From the NCBI GenBank assembly GCA_938073845.1, contig CALJEO010000052.1, positions 1 through 5,060 of the forward strand: DNA of 5,060 nucleotides. Direction: 5' to 3'. The translations under genes were made by a program, and so were the position numbers. Under the pieces are notes generated by a model that saw only the letters and a program-made list of their open reading frames with translations, made no database searches and was not told the origin of the DNA. Of this stretch, positions 1 through 5,060 are shown piece by piece (position 1 is the stretch's first letter; the number at the start of each line of letters is the position of its first letter). Origin of the DNA: an uncultured archaeon. Its GTDB lineage: Archaea > Korarchaeota > Korarchaeia > Korarchaeales > Korarchaeaceae.

Positions 1-435
1 AGGGAGGACTTGATAGGGAACGCGGCCAAGTCCATCCTAGCAGCCTCCATGGCCTACCTCTTCGTAATCTTCTTCAACGACGTGTTCATATACTCCCTCC
101 TGACTCTCCTCTCGATATATGACACTTACTCCGTCTTCAGGGGTCCTCTGAGCAAGCTTTTCTCCCTCTCGAGGGATCCCCTCAGGGCACTTACGGTCCT
201 CCAAGGGGATGTGGGCATAGGGTTGGGCGACGTCTTCTGCTACTCCATGGCCTCAGCAACATCATTCAGGTCCCTCAACCACCCCCTTTACCTGATCCCC
301 ATAGTCTTGCTGAATCTAGGGATCGCGATAACGATCTTCATACTGAGGAGGAAGAGGAGGGCCCTGCCGGGGCTCACGATACCGGTACTCATGTGGCTGA
401 TCCCTCAACTCGTCCTCTCATACGTGGTCCCCTAG
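1..435 (+). CDS. Presenilin/signal peptide peptidase-like intramembrane aspartyl protease (5'-partial)
   Basis: The frame is open from the first base (AGG GAG GAC, then a TTG at 10) to TAG at 433-435, so the gene very probably starts upstream and about 144 C-terminal codons are visible. Seen: five hydrophobic segments (about 22-75, 79-138, 205-267, 283-345, 361-429). The second ends in Ile-Tyr-Asp (Asp at 121-123), the third carries Gly-Leu-Gly-Asp (Asp at 229-231), and the last begins Ala-Leu-Pro-Gly-Leu (Pro at 367-369). The YD, GxGD and PAL-like motifs in this order and spacing are the signature of peptidase family A22, which cleaves transmembrane helices or remnant signal peptides inside the membrane using the two aspartates. 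The segments would be TM5 to TM9. The PAL motif reads Pro-Gly-Leu, a conservative variant. A basic RRKRR patch precedes the last helix. Type IV prepilin peptidase also has GxGD but lacks the YD and PxL arrangement. Natural substrates in archaea are not inferable here. Arginines are all AGG. Confidence 0.82.
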   Translation, partial: REDLIGNAAKSILAASMAYLFVIFFNDVFIYSLLTLLSIYDTYSVFRGPLSKLFSLSRDPLRALTVLQGDVGIGLGDVFCYSMASATSFRSLNHPLYLIPIVLLNLGIAITIFILRRKRRALPGLTIPVLMWLIPQLVLSYVVP

Positions 436-828
436 CTCAGCGGGAGGGAAGTAGCTGGACCTCAACCTTCCGCTGGCACTCGAAAGATCACGGGACTTCG
501 GGCACCGCCGGATGAGCTCGCTGCAGGAGCTTCCCCCTGGGGTATCGCCTTGAGTTAAGCTAACACTCCTCGACGATGGGCTTTACCCCAATGTCAGCCC
601 TCCGGCTGCCTCCCATGGGCCCTCATCCGTGAAACCTCCATGATGACCGGCACGGACTTCATTCCTCCAGCGAAACAGGCAGCATGTAGAGCTAAGCCAC
701 TTCCCTTGGAAATCCCTTATCCGGCCTCAAACGCATGAGCACCGTCTAAGATGCTACACCAACCCTCATTCCGATGGGACCATGAGCGAGACCCCCGAGG
801 TCAGCTTCGCATACCACCTCTCGATAAT

Positions 829-847
829 ACCTCCTCCCTGAGGAGGT
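829..847 (+). repeat. Perfect 8-bp inverted repeat (hairpin) containing a Shine-Dalgarno-like core
   Basis: ACCTCCTC (829-836), loop CCT (837-839) and GAGGAGGT (840-847) form a perfect eight-pair stem. The right arm extended to 850 (AGGAGGTGAT, 841-850) is an exact complement of the conserved 3' tail of archaeal 16S rRNA (ATCACCTCCT); equally, the minus strand spells the anti-Shine-Dalgarno tail. The hairpin would hide the ribosome-binding core in a plus-strand RNA. The only nearby plus-strand ATG in suitable position is at 863-865 and opens just 33 codons (stop 962-964) with no recognisable product, at a spacing from the core that is longer than usual. It may therefore be a chance feature or a structural element of an RNA. 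Confidence 0.5.
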
Positions 848-1040
848 GATAGGGCATCGAACATGGGTACAGCTAGAACCTCCTCGCGTCCGTATACTCG
901 CGAACATCTCCCTGAGGCATGCTCTACCCGATATCCCCATCGGCATCCGAACACTGTTTACTAGAATCCCAGTCTCGTCAATTCTCTTACGCTTATTTCC
1001 CATCTTAAGAGATCCATTACGTGAAAAATGGCCTCTAATT

Positions 1041-1067
1041 AAAATTTTTCCGTAAAATGCCCAAAAA
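1041..1067 (-). terminator. T-rich tract after the MATE gene, possible archaeal terminator
   Basis: Read on the minus strand, two T-runs (TTTTT at 1067-1063, TTTT at 1057-1054) and a third (1044-1041) lie about 20 to 45 bases past the MATE stop codon. Archaeal RNA polymerase commonly terminates at U-rich tracts without needing a stem-loop, so this is a plausible end for the MATE transcript. The same block contains AAAAATTTTAATTAG on the minus strand (about 1049-1035), which could instead be a TATA-like element for a minus-strand RNA running into the unexplained region. The two readings cannot be separated from sequence alone. Confidence 0.35.
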
Positions 1068-1086
1068 TCCATTCCCCCGGGAAACC

Positions 1087-2490
1087 CTACTCGCGATCCC
1101 CTGGGGCCTCTCTCTCGGAGGTCCCCCTAACTACCGGAACGTTCCACCTGCCGTAAGCCAGCCAGAGTAGCGAGGCTATTCCAGCGAGGAAGTTGCTGAA
1201 GGATATGGAGAACCATATCCCCAGGGCTCCTAGCCCCAGCTTGAAGGCTACAAGGTAGCCGAGCCCTATCCTCAGTATCCAGAGCCTTATCACTCCTATG
1301 ACCGTTGGTAAGAGTGTCCTCCCCGATCCTCTGCCCGCTGACATCCCAACCATGAAGAGCCCGAAGAATGGAAGAGTTGGTATAAGGTAGGTCAGGAACC
1401 TATCAGCCTCCTCAAGTATCGAGCGATCGTCCGTGAAGGCATCCGCTAAGCTAGATTTGAACGGGAAGACCGCTATTACCCCTAGAGCTATGAGGGAGAA
1501 GATTATGACTGAAGCCTTGAGCGAGATCTCCCTAGCCCTCTCACCCTTGTTGGCTCCTAGGTTCTGCCCTATCATTATCGAGGAGGCCCCCGTAAGACCG
1601 AAAAGGGCAGCGTCCACTATGTCCGCGATGACGAAGCCTATCGAGTAGGCAGCGACAGCGATTACGCCTAGGGAGTTAACGAGCCTGAGCTGGGCTATGA
1701 AGGCCAGGCTGTTCATAATGCCCATACCTAACAACGGAAGCCCTATCCTGACGCTGAGCTCTACCCATTCCCTACCGATATCCCTGGTCAACCCCATCTC
1801 CAGACCCCGATACCTCCTGACCAAACTGTTGAGCGATGCAACCGCTATCGCGGAGCCCAGTAGATCGGTGAGGGCGGCGCCCAGGACTCCGGTCCTGGGG
1901 AAGGGAGGAATTCCGAGGATGAGCAGTGGATCCAGGATCGTGTTCACCGAAACAGCCACTGCATTTATTATGGCGGGCCTCTTCGTATCACCTATCGCCT
2001 GAAGGGTCGTCTGGTAAGCGAAGGAGATGTACTGAAGGACTATGTTCAGCGATATGATCGCTGAGTAGTCCATGACCCAGTCGTATATCTCAGCGGGAGT
2101 AGATACTATCGCGGAGAATATGTAACCCCTCAGGGAGAAGAGGGTCATGAAGAACAGAGCTCCGAGGCTGAGTGAAGACGTTAGGAAGCGGGAAGCTGAG
2201 ATGTTAGCTTCCCTGTACTTGCCCATGCCTATGTACTGCGAGATGACGCTCATGCCAACGGCATTGAGGGCCATCATCGGCGCATTGAAGAGGAAGATGA
2301 CGGGCCAGACCTGCCTGGGCACGGCCACAGCTAAGTCACTGTACATGCTGAGCCAGAGGGCATCCAGCACATTGTAGGCCACGTTCATCAGGTGAGTCAG
2401 GAGGGGAGGTATTCCCAGCTTGAAGAACGTCCTCACTATTGGACCGTTGACTACCTCCTCCCTGTAGTCGCTTAAAGCTCCCCCGCTCAC
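1087..2490 (-). CDS. MATE-family multidrug/cation antiporter
   Basis: A complete 467-residue integral membrane protein, the normal length for MATE transporters, which export organic cations or drugs in exchange for Na+ or H+. It has the family's two homologous six-helix halves. First half: NGPIVRTFFKLGIPPLL (15-31), an Asp in the first helix (D43, near the position of the cation-linked Asp of PfMATE; inference), ISQYIGMGK (83-91), and QAIGDTKRP (164-172) followed by N183 and LDP (186-188). Second half: RIGLPLLGMG (248-257), GLTGASSIMIGQNLGA (298-313) and SAGRGSGRTLLP (384-395). The substrate cannot be predicted. Start: GTG at 2490-2488, chosen because the residues after it match the usual MATE N-terminus and the TATA box lies just upstream. 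Stop: TAG at 1089-1087. It lies 83 bases behind the thioredoxin-CcdA gene on the same strand but has its own promoter. A DinF-like or other polysaccharide/drug/lipid superfamily subgroup is possible. Confidence 0.93.
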   Translation of the reverse strand: MSGGALSDYREEVVNGPIVRTFFKLGIPPLLTHLMNVAYNVLDALWLSMYSDLAVAVPRQVWPVIFLFNAPMMALNAVGMSVISQYIGMGKYREANISASRFLTSSLSLGALFFMTLFSLRGYIFSAIVSTPAEIYDWVMDYSAIISLNIVLQYISFAYQTTLQAIGDTKRPAIINAVAVSVNTILDPLLILGIPPFPRTGVLGAALTDLLGSAIAVASLNSLVRRYRGLEMGLTRDIGREWVELSVRIGLPLLGMGIMNSLAFIAQLRLVNSLGVIAVAAYSIGFVIADIVDAALFGLTGASSIMIGQNLGANKGERAREISLKASVIIFSLIALGVIAVFPFKSSLADAFTDDRSILEEADRFLTYLIPTLPFFGLFMVGMSAGRGSGRTLLPTVIGVIRLWILRIGLGYLVAFKLGLGALGIWFSISFSNFLAGIASLLWLAYGRWNVPVVRGTSEREAPGDRE

Positions 2491-2518
2491 TCGAGTACCC
2501 CCACCTTCAATTAAAAAA

Positions 2519-2525
2519 TTTTATA
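2519..2525 (-). promoter_or_regulatory. TATA box of the MATE gene
   Basis: On the minus strand TATAAAA followed by a T-run and AATTG sits about 32 bases upstream (centre to start) of the GTG at 2490. With archaeal initiation about 25 bases downstream of the TATA centre, transcription would begin about 5 to 8 bases before the start codon, giving a very short leader. The purine-rich GAAGGTGGGGG at about 2507-2497 would then lie mostly outside the mRNA and would not act as a ribosome-binding site. The box falls in the 83-base gap behind the thioredoxin-CcdA gene, arguing for independent transcription. Confidence 0.6.
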
Positions 2526-2573
2526 GCCATCCGGTGTGATTGGTCGCTGAGGCTTTTCGCTCGGTTCACGTGC

Positions 2574-3572
2574 TCAGATGAGCATCACGTACATCCCCAA
2601 GGCTATTAGTAAGAGTCCTCCAAGCCTGGTCACCTTGGCCCTCCCAAGCCCCCTCGTGAAGCTGGCTGAAAGCCTCCTGGAGACAACAGTCAGGAGCAGT
2701 AAAACAAGGCTTAGGCTCACAGAGAGGGAAGCTAGTCCCAGGACCCCTCGTAGGACATCCCTCATCGATCCTAAGAGGATGAGAGAACCCATCAGGAGCG
2801 GGAAGTTGCACTGGATCATGAGCAGACCTGCGCTGAAGCAGGCCAGCGGACCTCCCTTCACGTGTCGCATGAAGCTCTTATCCGGTAGCCTGCATGCCCT
2901 TCCGGGGAGGATGAGCGCGTAAGCCCCAAGCGAGATGGCAGCTGCGGCCAGCAGGAGGGTAGCCCATTTCACAAGCCATATAGCTAGAGAGAATGTCACC
3001 AAAGCCACTGATCCTAATGCGAGAACCCCGGATGCTGTCATCAGGAAGCAGAGAGCGTAATTCTTCCTGTTGGAGAGCCCAGCTAACGAGGAGAGGGAGA
3101 GCATCAGGGGAAGGGAGCATGGGGAAAGGGATATCAGCCCTCCCAGCAGTGAGAAGGGGAGCACCTCACCAATCAGGAATGCCCCTTGTTCCCTTCCCAT
3201 GATCCATTCCCTCAGGAACCTACCGGGGTCCTCTCCTGGACGACCGCTGAACCTCTTCACCTCCCTTCCGTCCGCGAAAAGCACGAAGGTGGGGGTCTCC
3301 GCTATCCCGAGCTCCAGGAAGAGTTCATCTGTCTTCCCCGGTATGAGCTCGACGTCAATCACTTTAACACCATCCGGTGGGTTCCTCTCGAGCTCGATCC
3401 AGTAAGGCATCACCTCCTCGCAAGTCGAGCAGAGCTTGCTCCAAAACATGACAGCCACCTTGCCCTCGCTTATCTCCCTTGAGAAGTTTCCCTCCGGTAT
3501 GGAGTTGAGCAGCAGGATGGGCTGCAACATCAGTAATGGGATCATCAGTAGGATCAAGTTTCCCAAGCGCAT
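2574..3572 (-). CDS. Secreted thioredoxin domain fused to CcdA/DsbD-type transmembrane electron carrier
   Basis: A complete 332-residue protein (ATG 3572-3570, TGA 2576-2574). Seen: an N-terminal hydrophobic signal or anchor (about 5-24); a thioredoxin fold (about 28-126) with WSKLCSTC (C48, C51) and the cis-proline motif ETPTFVLF (P94); then six hydrophobic helices (about 136-164, 171-194, 196-222, 240-267, 273-298, 314-332). The first of the six has SPCSLPL (C152), the fourth IQCNFP (C255); these match the two redox cysteines of CcdA and DsbD beta. Known role of the family: cytosolic thioredoxin reduces the membrane cysteine pair, which reduces a thioredoxin-like partner outside the membrane, supplying electrons for disulfide reduction, cytochrome c maturation or peroxide reduction. 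Inference: the fused N-terminal domain is that outer partner. In bacterial DsbD the thioredoxin domain is C-terminal, so the order here is reversed. CcdA termini are thought to face outward, which fits. No cytochrome gene is nearby. Extra cysteines: C175, C227, C245. Confidence 0.88.
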   Translation of the reverse strand: MRLGNLILLMIPLLMLQPILLLNSIPEGNFSREISEGKVAVMFWSKLCSTCEEVMPYWIELERNPPDGVKVIDVELIPGKTDELFLELGIAETPTFVLFADGREVKRFSGRPGEDPGRFLREWIMGREQGAFLIGEVLPFSLLGGLISLSPCSLPLMLSLSSLAGLSNRKNYALCFLMTASGVLALGSVALVTFSLAIWLVKWATLLLAAAAISLGAYALILPGRACRLPDKSFMRHVKGGPLACFSAGLLMIQCNFPLLMGSLILLGSMRDVLRGVLGLASLSVSLSLVLLLLTVVSRRLSASFTRGLGRAKVTRLGGLLLIALGMYVMLI

Positions 3573-3592
3573 GGGACAGCGTCTAAGGAGCC

Positions 3593-3600
3593 CTATTTAT
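3593..3600 (-). promoter_or_regulatory. TATA box of the thioredoxin-CcdA gene, implying a leaderless mRNA
   Basis: Minus-strand ATAAATAG (3600-3593) is centred about 24 bases before the ATG at 3572. That is the distance from an archaeal TATA box to its transcription start, so the mRNA should begin at or within a base or two of the ATG and be leaderless. In agreement, no Shine-Dalgarno sequence is visible in the bases just before the ATG (GACGCTGTCCC). It lies 35 bases from the oppositely directed ilvB box. Confidence 0.6.
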
Positions 3601-3628
3601 GGGTTGCCCCCCTGCACGCACAGCTGAA

Positions 3629-3643
3629 CGAAACTTTTATAAA
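3629..3643 (+). promoter_or_regulatory. BRE/TATA promoter of the acetolactate synthase gene
   Basis: CGAAAC (3629-3634), a good fit to the purine-rich transcription factor B recognition element, is followed by TTTTATAAA (3635-3643), a near-ideal archaeal TATA box. Initiation is expected around 3663-3666, which would leave a leader of about 40 bases before the ATG at 3706. GAAGGT at 3695-3700 could serve as the ribosome-binding site, five bases before the ATG. It is arranged back to back with the thioredoxin-CcdA promoter, so a regulator binding between 3600 and 3629 could affect both genes. Confidence 0.7.
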
Positions 3644-3705
3644 CCCCAAGACCGGGGAGGTCAAGCATAAGGGGTGGGATTGTTGATCCAACTAGAAGGT
3701 CCCCG

Positions 3706-5060
3706 ATGAGTAGGATCTCCGATTCTCTTGCTTCCTTACTCGAGAGTTACGGTGTCAGATCGGTCATGGGGGTCATAGGGGGCTCCATAATGCCCCTATA
3801 CGATGCCCTCTACTACCACGACACCATAGAGGTCCTCATGTTCAGGCACGAGCAGGGGGCTGTGCACGCAGCAGATGCCTACGGAAGGATTACGGGAAGG
3901 CCCGGGGTGGTGCTGACGACGAGCGGCCCCGGGGCAACTAACATAGTGACTGGCCTGGCCAACGCTTACATGGACTCCTCCCCGCTACTTGCAATAACGG
4001 GACAGGTCCCTACTGGGGTCTTCGGAAGGGATGCCTTTCAGGAGGCGGATATAGTGGGCATTGCAGCTCCGGTCACGAAGTTCGTCTATCAGGTCAGGGA
4101 TCCCGGGGAAGCTGTTACAGCCGTGGATCTGGCCTACCGCATCTCCACCCTGGGTAGGCCGGGGCCTACGCTCGTGGACCTCCCCAGGGACGTTCAGGTC
4201 GCCGAGGTTGGTGAGCTAAGGAGGATACCTATAGAGCTCTCGAGGCACCTACCCCCTCCCCCAGACCTAGAGAGAGTTAGGGAGGCATGCAGACTCCTCC
4301 TTAGAGCTGAGAGGCCCGTGATACTGGTCGGAGGGGGAGTAAGGATATCGGGGGCTAGCGGGGAAGTTCTGGCTTTGGCTGAGATGCTGAAGGTGCCCGT
4401 GGTCACGACGCTGATGGGTAAGTCCTCTGTGCCATCCGATCACCCCCTCGTCATGGGAGTAGCGGGGATGCACGGTAGGCCGGAAGCTAATGCCGCCCTA
4501 GCTAACGCTGACTTGGTGCTGGCCGTGGGCACCAGGTTCTCGGACAGGACCGTGGGTAGCTTCGGCGAGGTCTCCAAGAAGACAATCATACACTTGGACC
4601 TCGATCCAAGCGAGCTCGGGAAGAACGTCAGGACCGCTGTTCCAATAGTGGGTGATGCCAGAGAATCTCTGAGGATTATGATAGGACTCCTCAGCGGAGT
4701 TGATGTCCGAAGGGATGATAGGTACCTCTCCTGGCTCAGGGAGATAAAGAAAGAGTTCGAAAGGGCCCTTGAGGAGTGGGCTAAGAGCTTCAAGGGGATG
4801 GTACCCTGGCTCGTCCTGAGGACGCTTAGGAGGGTGATGCCGGCCGACTCCATAACCGTCACGGGAGTGGGGAGCCATCAGATGTGGACTGAGCTTCATT
4901 GGGAGGTCCTCGTTCCGGGCACCTTCATAACGTCAGCGGGGTTGGGCACGATGGGCTTCGGCATACCGGCCTCGCTGGGGGCTAAGGTAGCAGCTAGGGA
5001 TAGGAGGGTGCTATGCGTCGATGGCGACGGCTCCTTCCAGATGACCTTCAACAACCTGGC
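3706..5060 (+). CDS. ilvB: Acetolactate synthase large (catalytic) subunit (3'-partial)
   Basis: The enzyme condenses pyruvate with pyruvate or 2-oxobutyrate using thiamine diphosphate, the first common step of valine, leucine and isoleucine synthesis; it also binds FAD. The window shows 451 codons of a family usually about 550-600 long; it is cut by the window edge. Seen: N-terminal MSRISDSLASLLESYGV; GGSIMPLYDAL (25-35); RHEQGAVHAADAYGR (47-61) with the catalytic Glu49; SGPGATN (73-79); ITGQVP and GRDAFQE (107-113) as in true acetolactate synthases; central FAD domain with VGGG and GTRFSDR; GVGSHQMW (387-394); SAGLGTMGFGIP (410-421); and VDGDGSFQ (438-445), the start of the Mg-thiamine diphosphate motif. 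HQMW and GLGTMGFG favour acetolactate synthase over glyoxylate carboligase, oxalyl-CoA decarboxylase or pyruvate oxidase. Oddities: GVIGG replaces the common G-x-PGG, and TGVGSHQMW replaces TDVGQHQMW. Start: first ATG after the promoter, matching the family N-terminus. A regulatory subunit, if any, would be downstream. Confidence 0.92.
   Translation, partial: MSRISDSLASLLESYGVRSVMGVIGGSIMPLYDALYYHDTIEVLMFRHEQGAVHAADAYGRITGRPGVVLTTSGPGATNIVTGLANAYMDSSPLLAITGQVPTGVFGRDAFQEADIVGIAAPVTKFVYQVRDPGEAVTAVDLAYRISTLGRPGPTLVDLPRDVQVAEVGELRRIPIELSRHLPPPPDLERVREACRLLLRAERPVILVGGGVRISGASGEVLALAEMLKVPVVTTLMGKSSVPSDHPLVMGVAGMHGRPEANAALANADLVLAVGTRFSDRTVGSFGEVSKKTIIHLDLDPSELGKNVRTAVPIVGDARESLRIMIGLLSGVDVRRDDRYLSWLREIKKEFERALEEWAKSFKGMVPWLVLRTLRRVMPADSITVTGVGSHQMWTELHWEVLVPGTFITSAGLGTMGFGIPASLGAKVAARDRRVLCVDGDGSFQMTFNNL

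Larger units (their letters stand above)
436..1086. other. 651-base convergent intergenic region with no recognised gene
   Basis: The stretch lies between the 3' ends of the presenilin-like gene (plus) and the MATE gene (minus). Several frames are open at once: minus 1072-746 (108 codons), minus 954-766 (62 codons), plus 846-1055 (69 codons). None resembles a family I know. The 1072-746 frame mixes CGT, CGA, CGG, TTA and CAT codons, whereas the neighbours use almost only AGG/AGA for arginine, so I do not call it a gene. Its tail (a lone Cys pair, then YYREVVC and an EADLGG stretch) is faintly like the zinc-ribbon end of TnpB proteins, but this is too weak to name. Small stem-loops are visible: CAGCC/GGCTG (595-608), AGCTC/GAGCT around 514-530, a six-pair stem at 738-755 that pairs better as minus-strand RNA (G-U allowed), and 829-847. 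Possible explanations: a decayed mobile element, an unrecognised structured RNA on the minus strand, or plain spacer. Confidence 0.5.

Noticed and set aside
595..608. Minus-strand CAGCC-GGAG-GGCTG hairpin resembling the GGAG tetraloop of SRP RNA helix 6
   Set aside because: No helix 8 signature (CCGGAAGGNAGCA type) follows, so an SRP RNA call is not supported.
601..680. Minus-strand GGAGGAATGAAGTCC resembling the GGAGGAAAGTCC core of RNase P RNA
   Set aside because: The match has an extra base and a mismatch, and the partner region with ACAGAAA expected near the 3' end of RNase P RNA is not present downstream.
855..870. Minus-strand GTTCGATGC resembling a tRNA T-loop (B box)
   Set aside because: The flanking five-base arms do not pair and no acceptor or anticodon stem can be formed around it.
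846..1055. 69-codon plus-strand frame starting at GTG
   Set aside because: The Shine-Dalgarno-like sequence overlaps the GTG itself, so it cannot serve this start; codon use is atypical and there is no recognisable product.
746..1072. 108-codon minus-strand frame starting 15 bases after the MATE stop
   Set aside because: Its arginine and leucine codon use is unlike the neighbours, it begins inside an AT-rich terminator-like block, it has no recognisable family, and other frames are equally open across it.
2491..2573. MATE and thioredoxin-CcdA as a single operon
   Set aside because: They share a strand and an 83-base gap, but a clear TATA box just before the MATE start points to separate initiation; readthrough cannot be excluded.
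1..5060. CRISPR array, intact insertion sequence, toxin-antitoxin or defence system
   Set aside because: No regularly spaced repeats, no terminal inverted repeats around a transposase, and no defence-type domains were found by reading both strands.

Overview
The window looks like chromosomal DNA of a thermophilic archaeon, most likely from the TACK/Thermoproteota side (possibly Korarchaeota-like; this placement is a guess). The reasons are: near-exclusive AGG/AGA arginine and frequent ATA isoleucine codons in the real genes; archaeal TATA boxes (TATAAAA, ATAAATAG, TTTATAAA) at 24 to 67 bases before start codons; start codons so close to the box that at least one mRNA should be leaderless; and an archaeal-type presenilin/SPP-like protease. 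No rRNA, tRNA, CRISPR array or intact insertion sequence was recognised.

Layout, left to right. (1) Positions 1-435, plus strand: the C-terminal half of an intramembrane aspartyl protease of the presenilin/signal peptide peptidase family, with both catalytic aspartates visible; its start is off the window. (2) Positions 436-1086: a 651-base convergent intergenic region with no gene I can recognise. It holds conflicting open frames on both strands with codon use unlike the neighbours, several hairpins, an AT-rich block at its right end, and a perfect Shine-Dalgarno-like 10-mer folded into a hairpin. (3) Positions 1087-2490, minus strand: a complete MATE-family multidrug/cation antiporter. (4) Positions 2574-3572, minus strand: a complete fusion protein with a secreted N-terminal thioredoxin domain (CSTC) followed by a six-helix CcdA/DsbD-type transmembrane electron carrier. 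(5) From 3706 to the window end, plus strand: the large catalytic subunit of acetolactate synthase (ilvB-like), cut off just inside its thiamine-diphosphate GDG motif.

The thioredoxin-CcdA gene and ilvB are divergently transcribed from a 133-base region with two back-to-back TATA boxes. The MATE gene has its own promoter behind the thioredoxin-CcdA stop, so the two minus-strand genes need not be one operon. Three of the four genes encode membrane proteins with unrelated roles (proteolysis, efflux, redox export) and one is metabolic (branched-chain amino acid synthesis). I see no evidence that they form one system. The most worthwhile targets are the fusion order of the thioredoxin-CcdA protein and the unexplained 651-base stretch.
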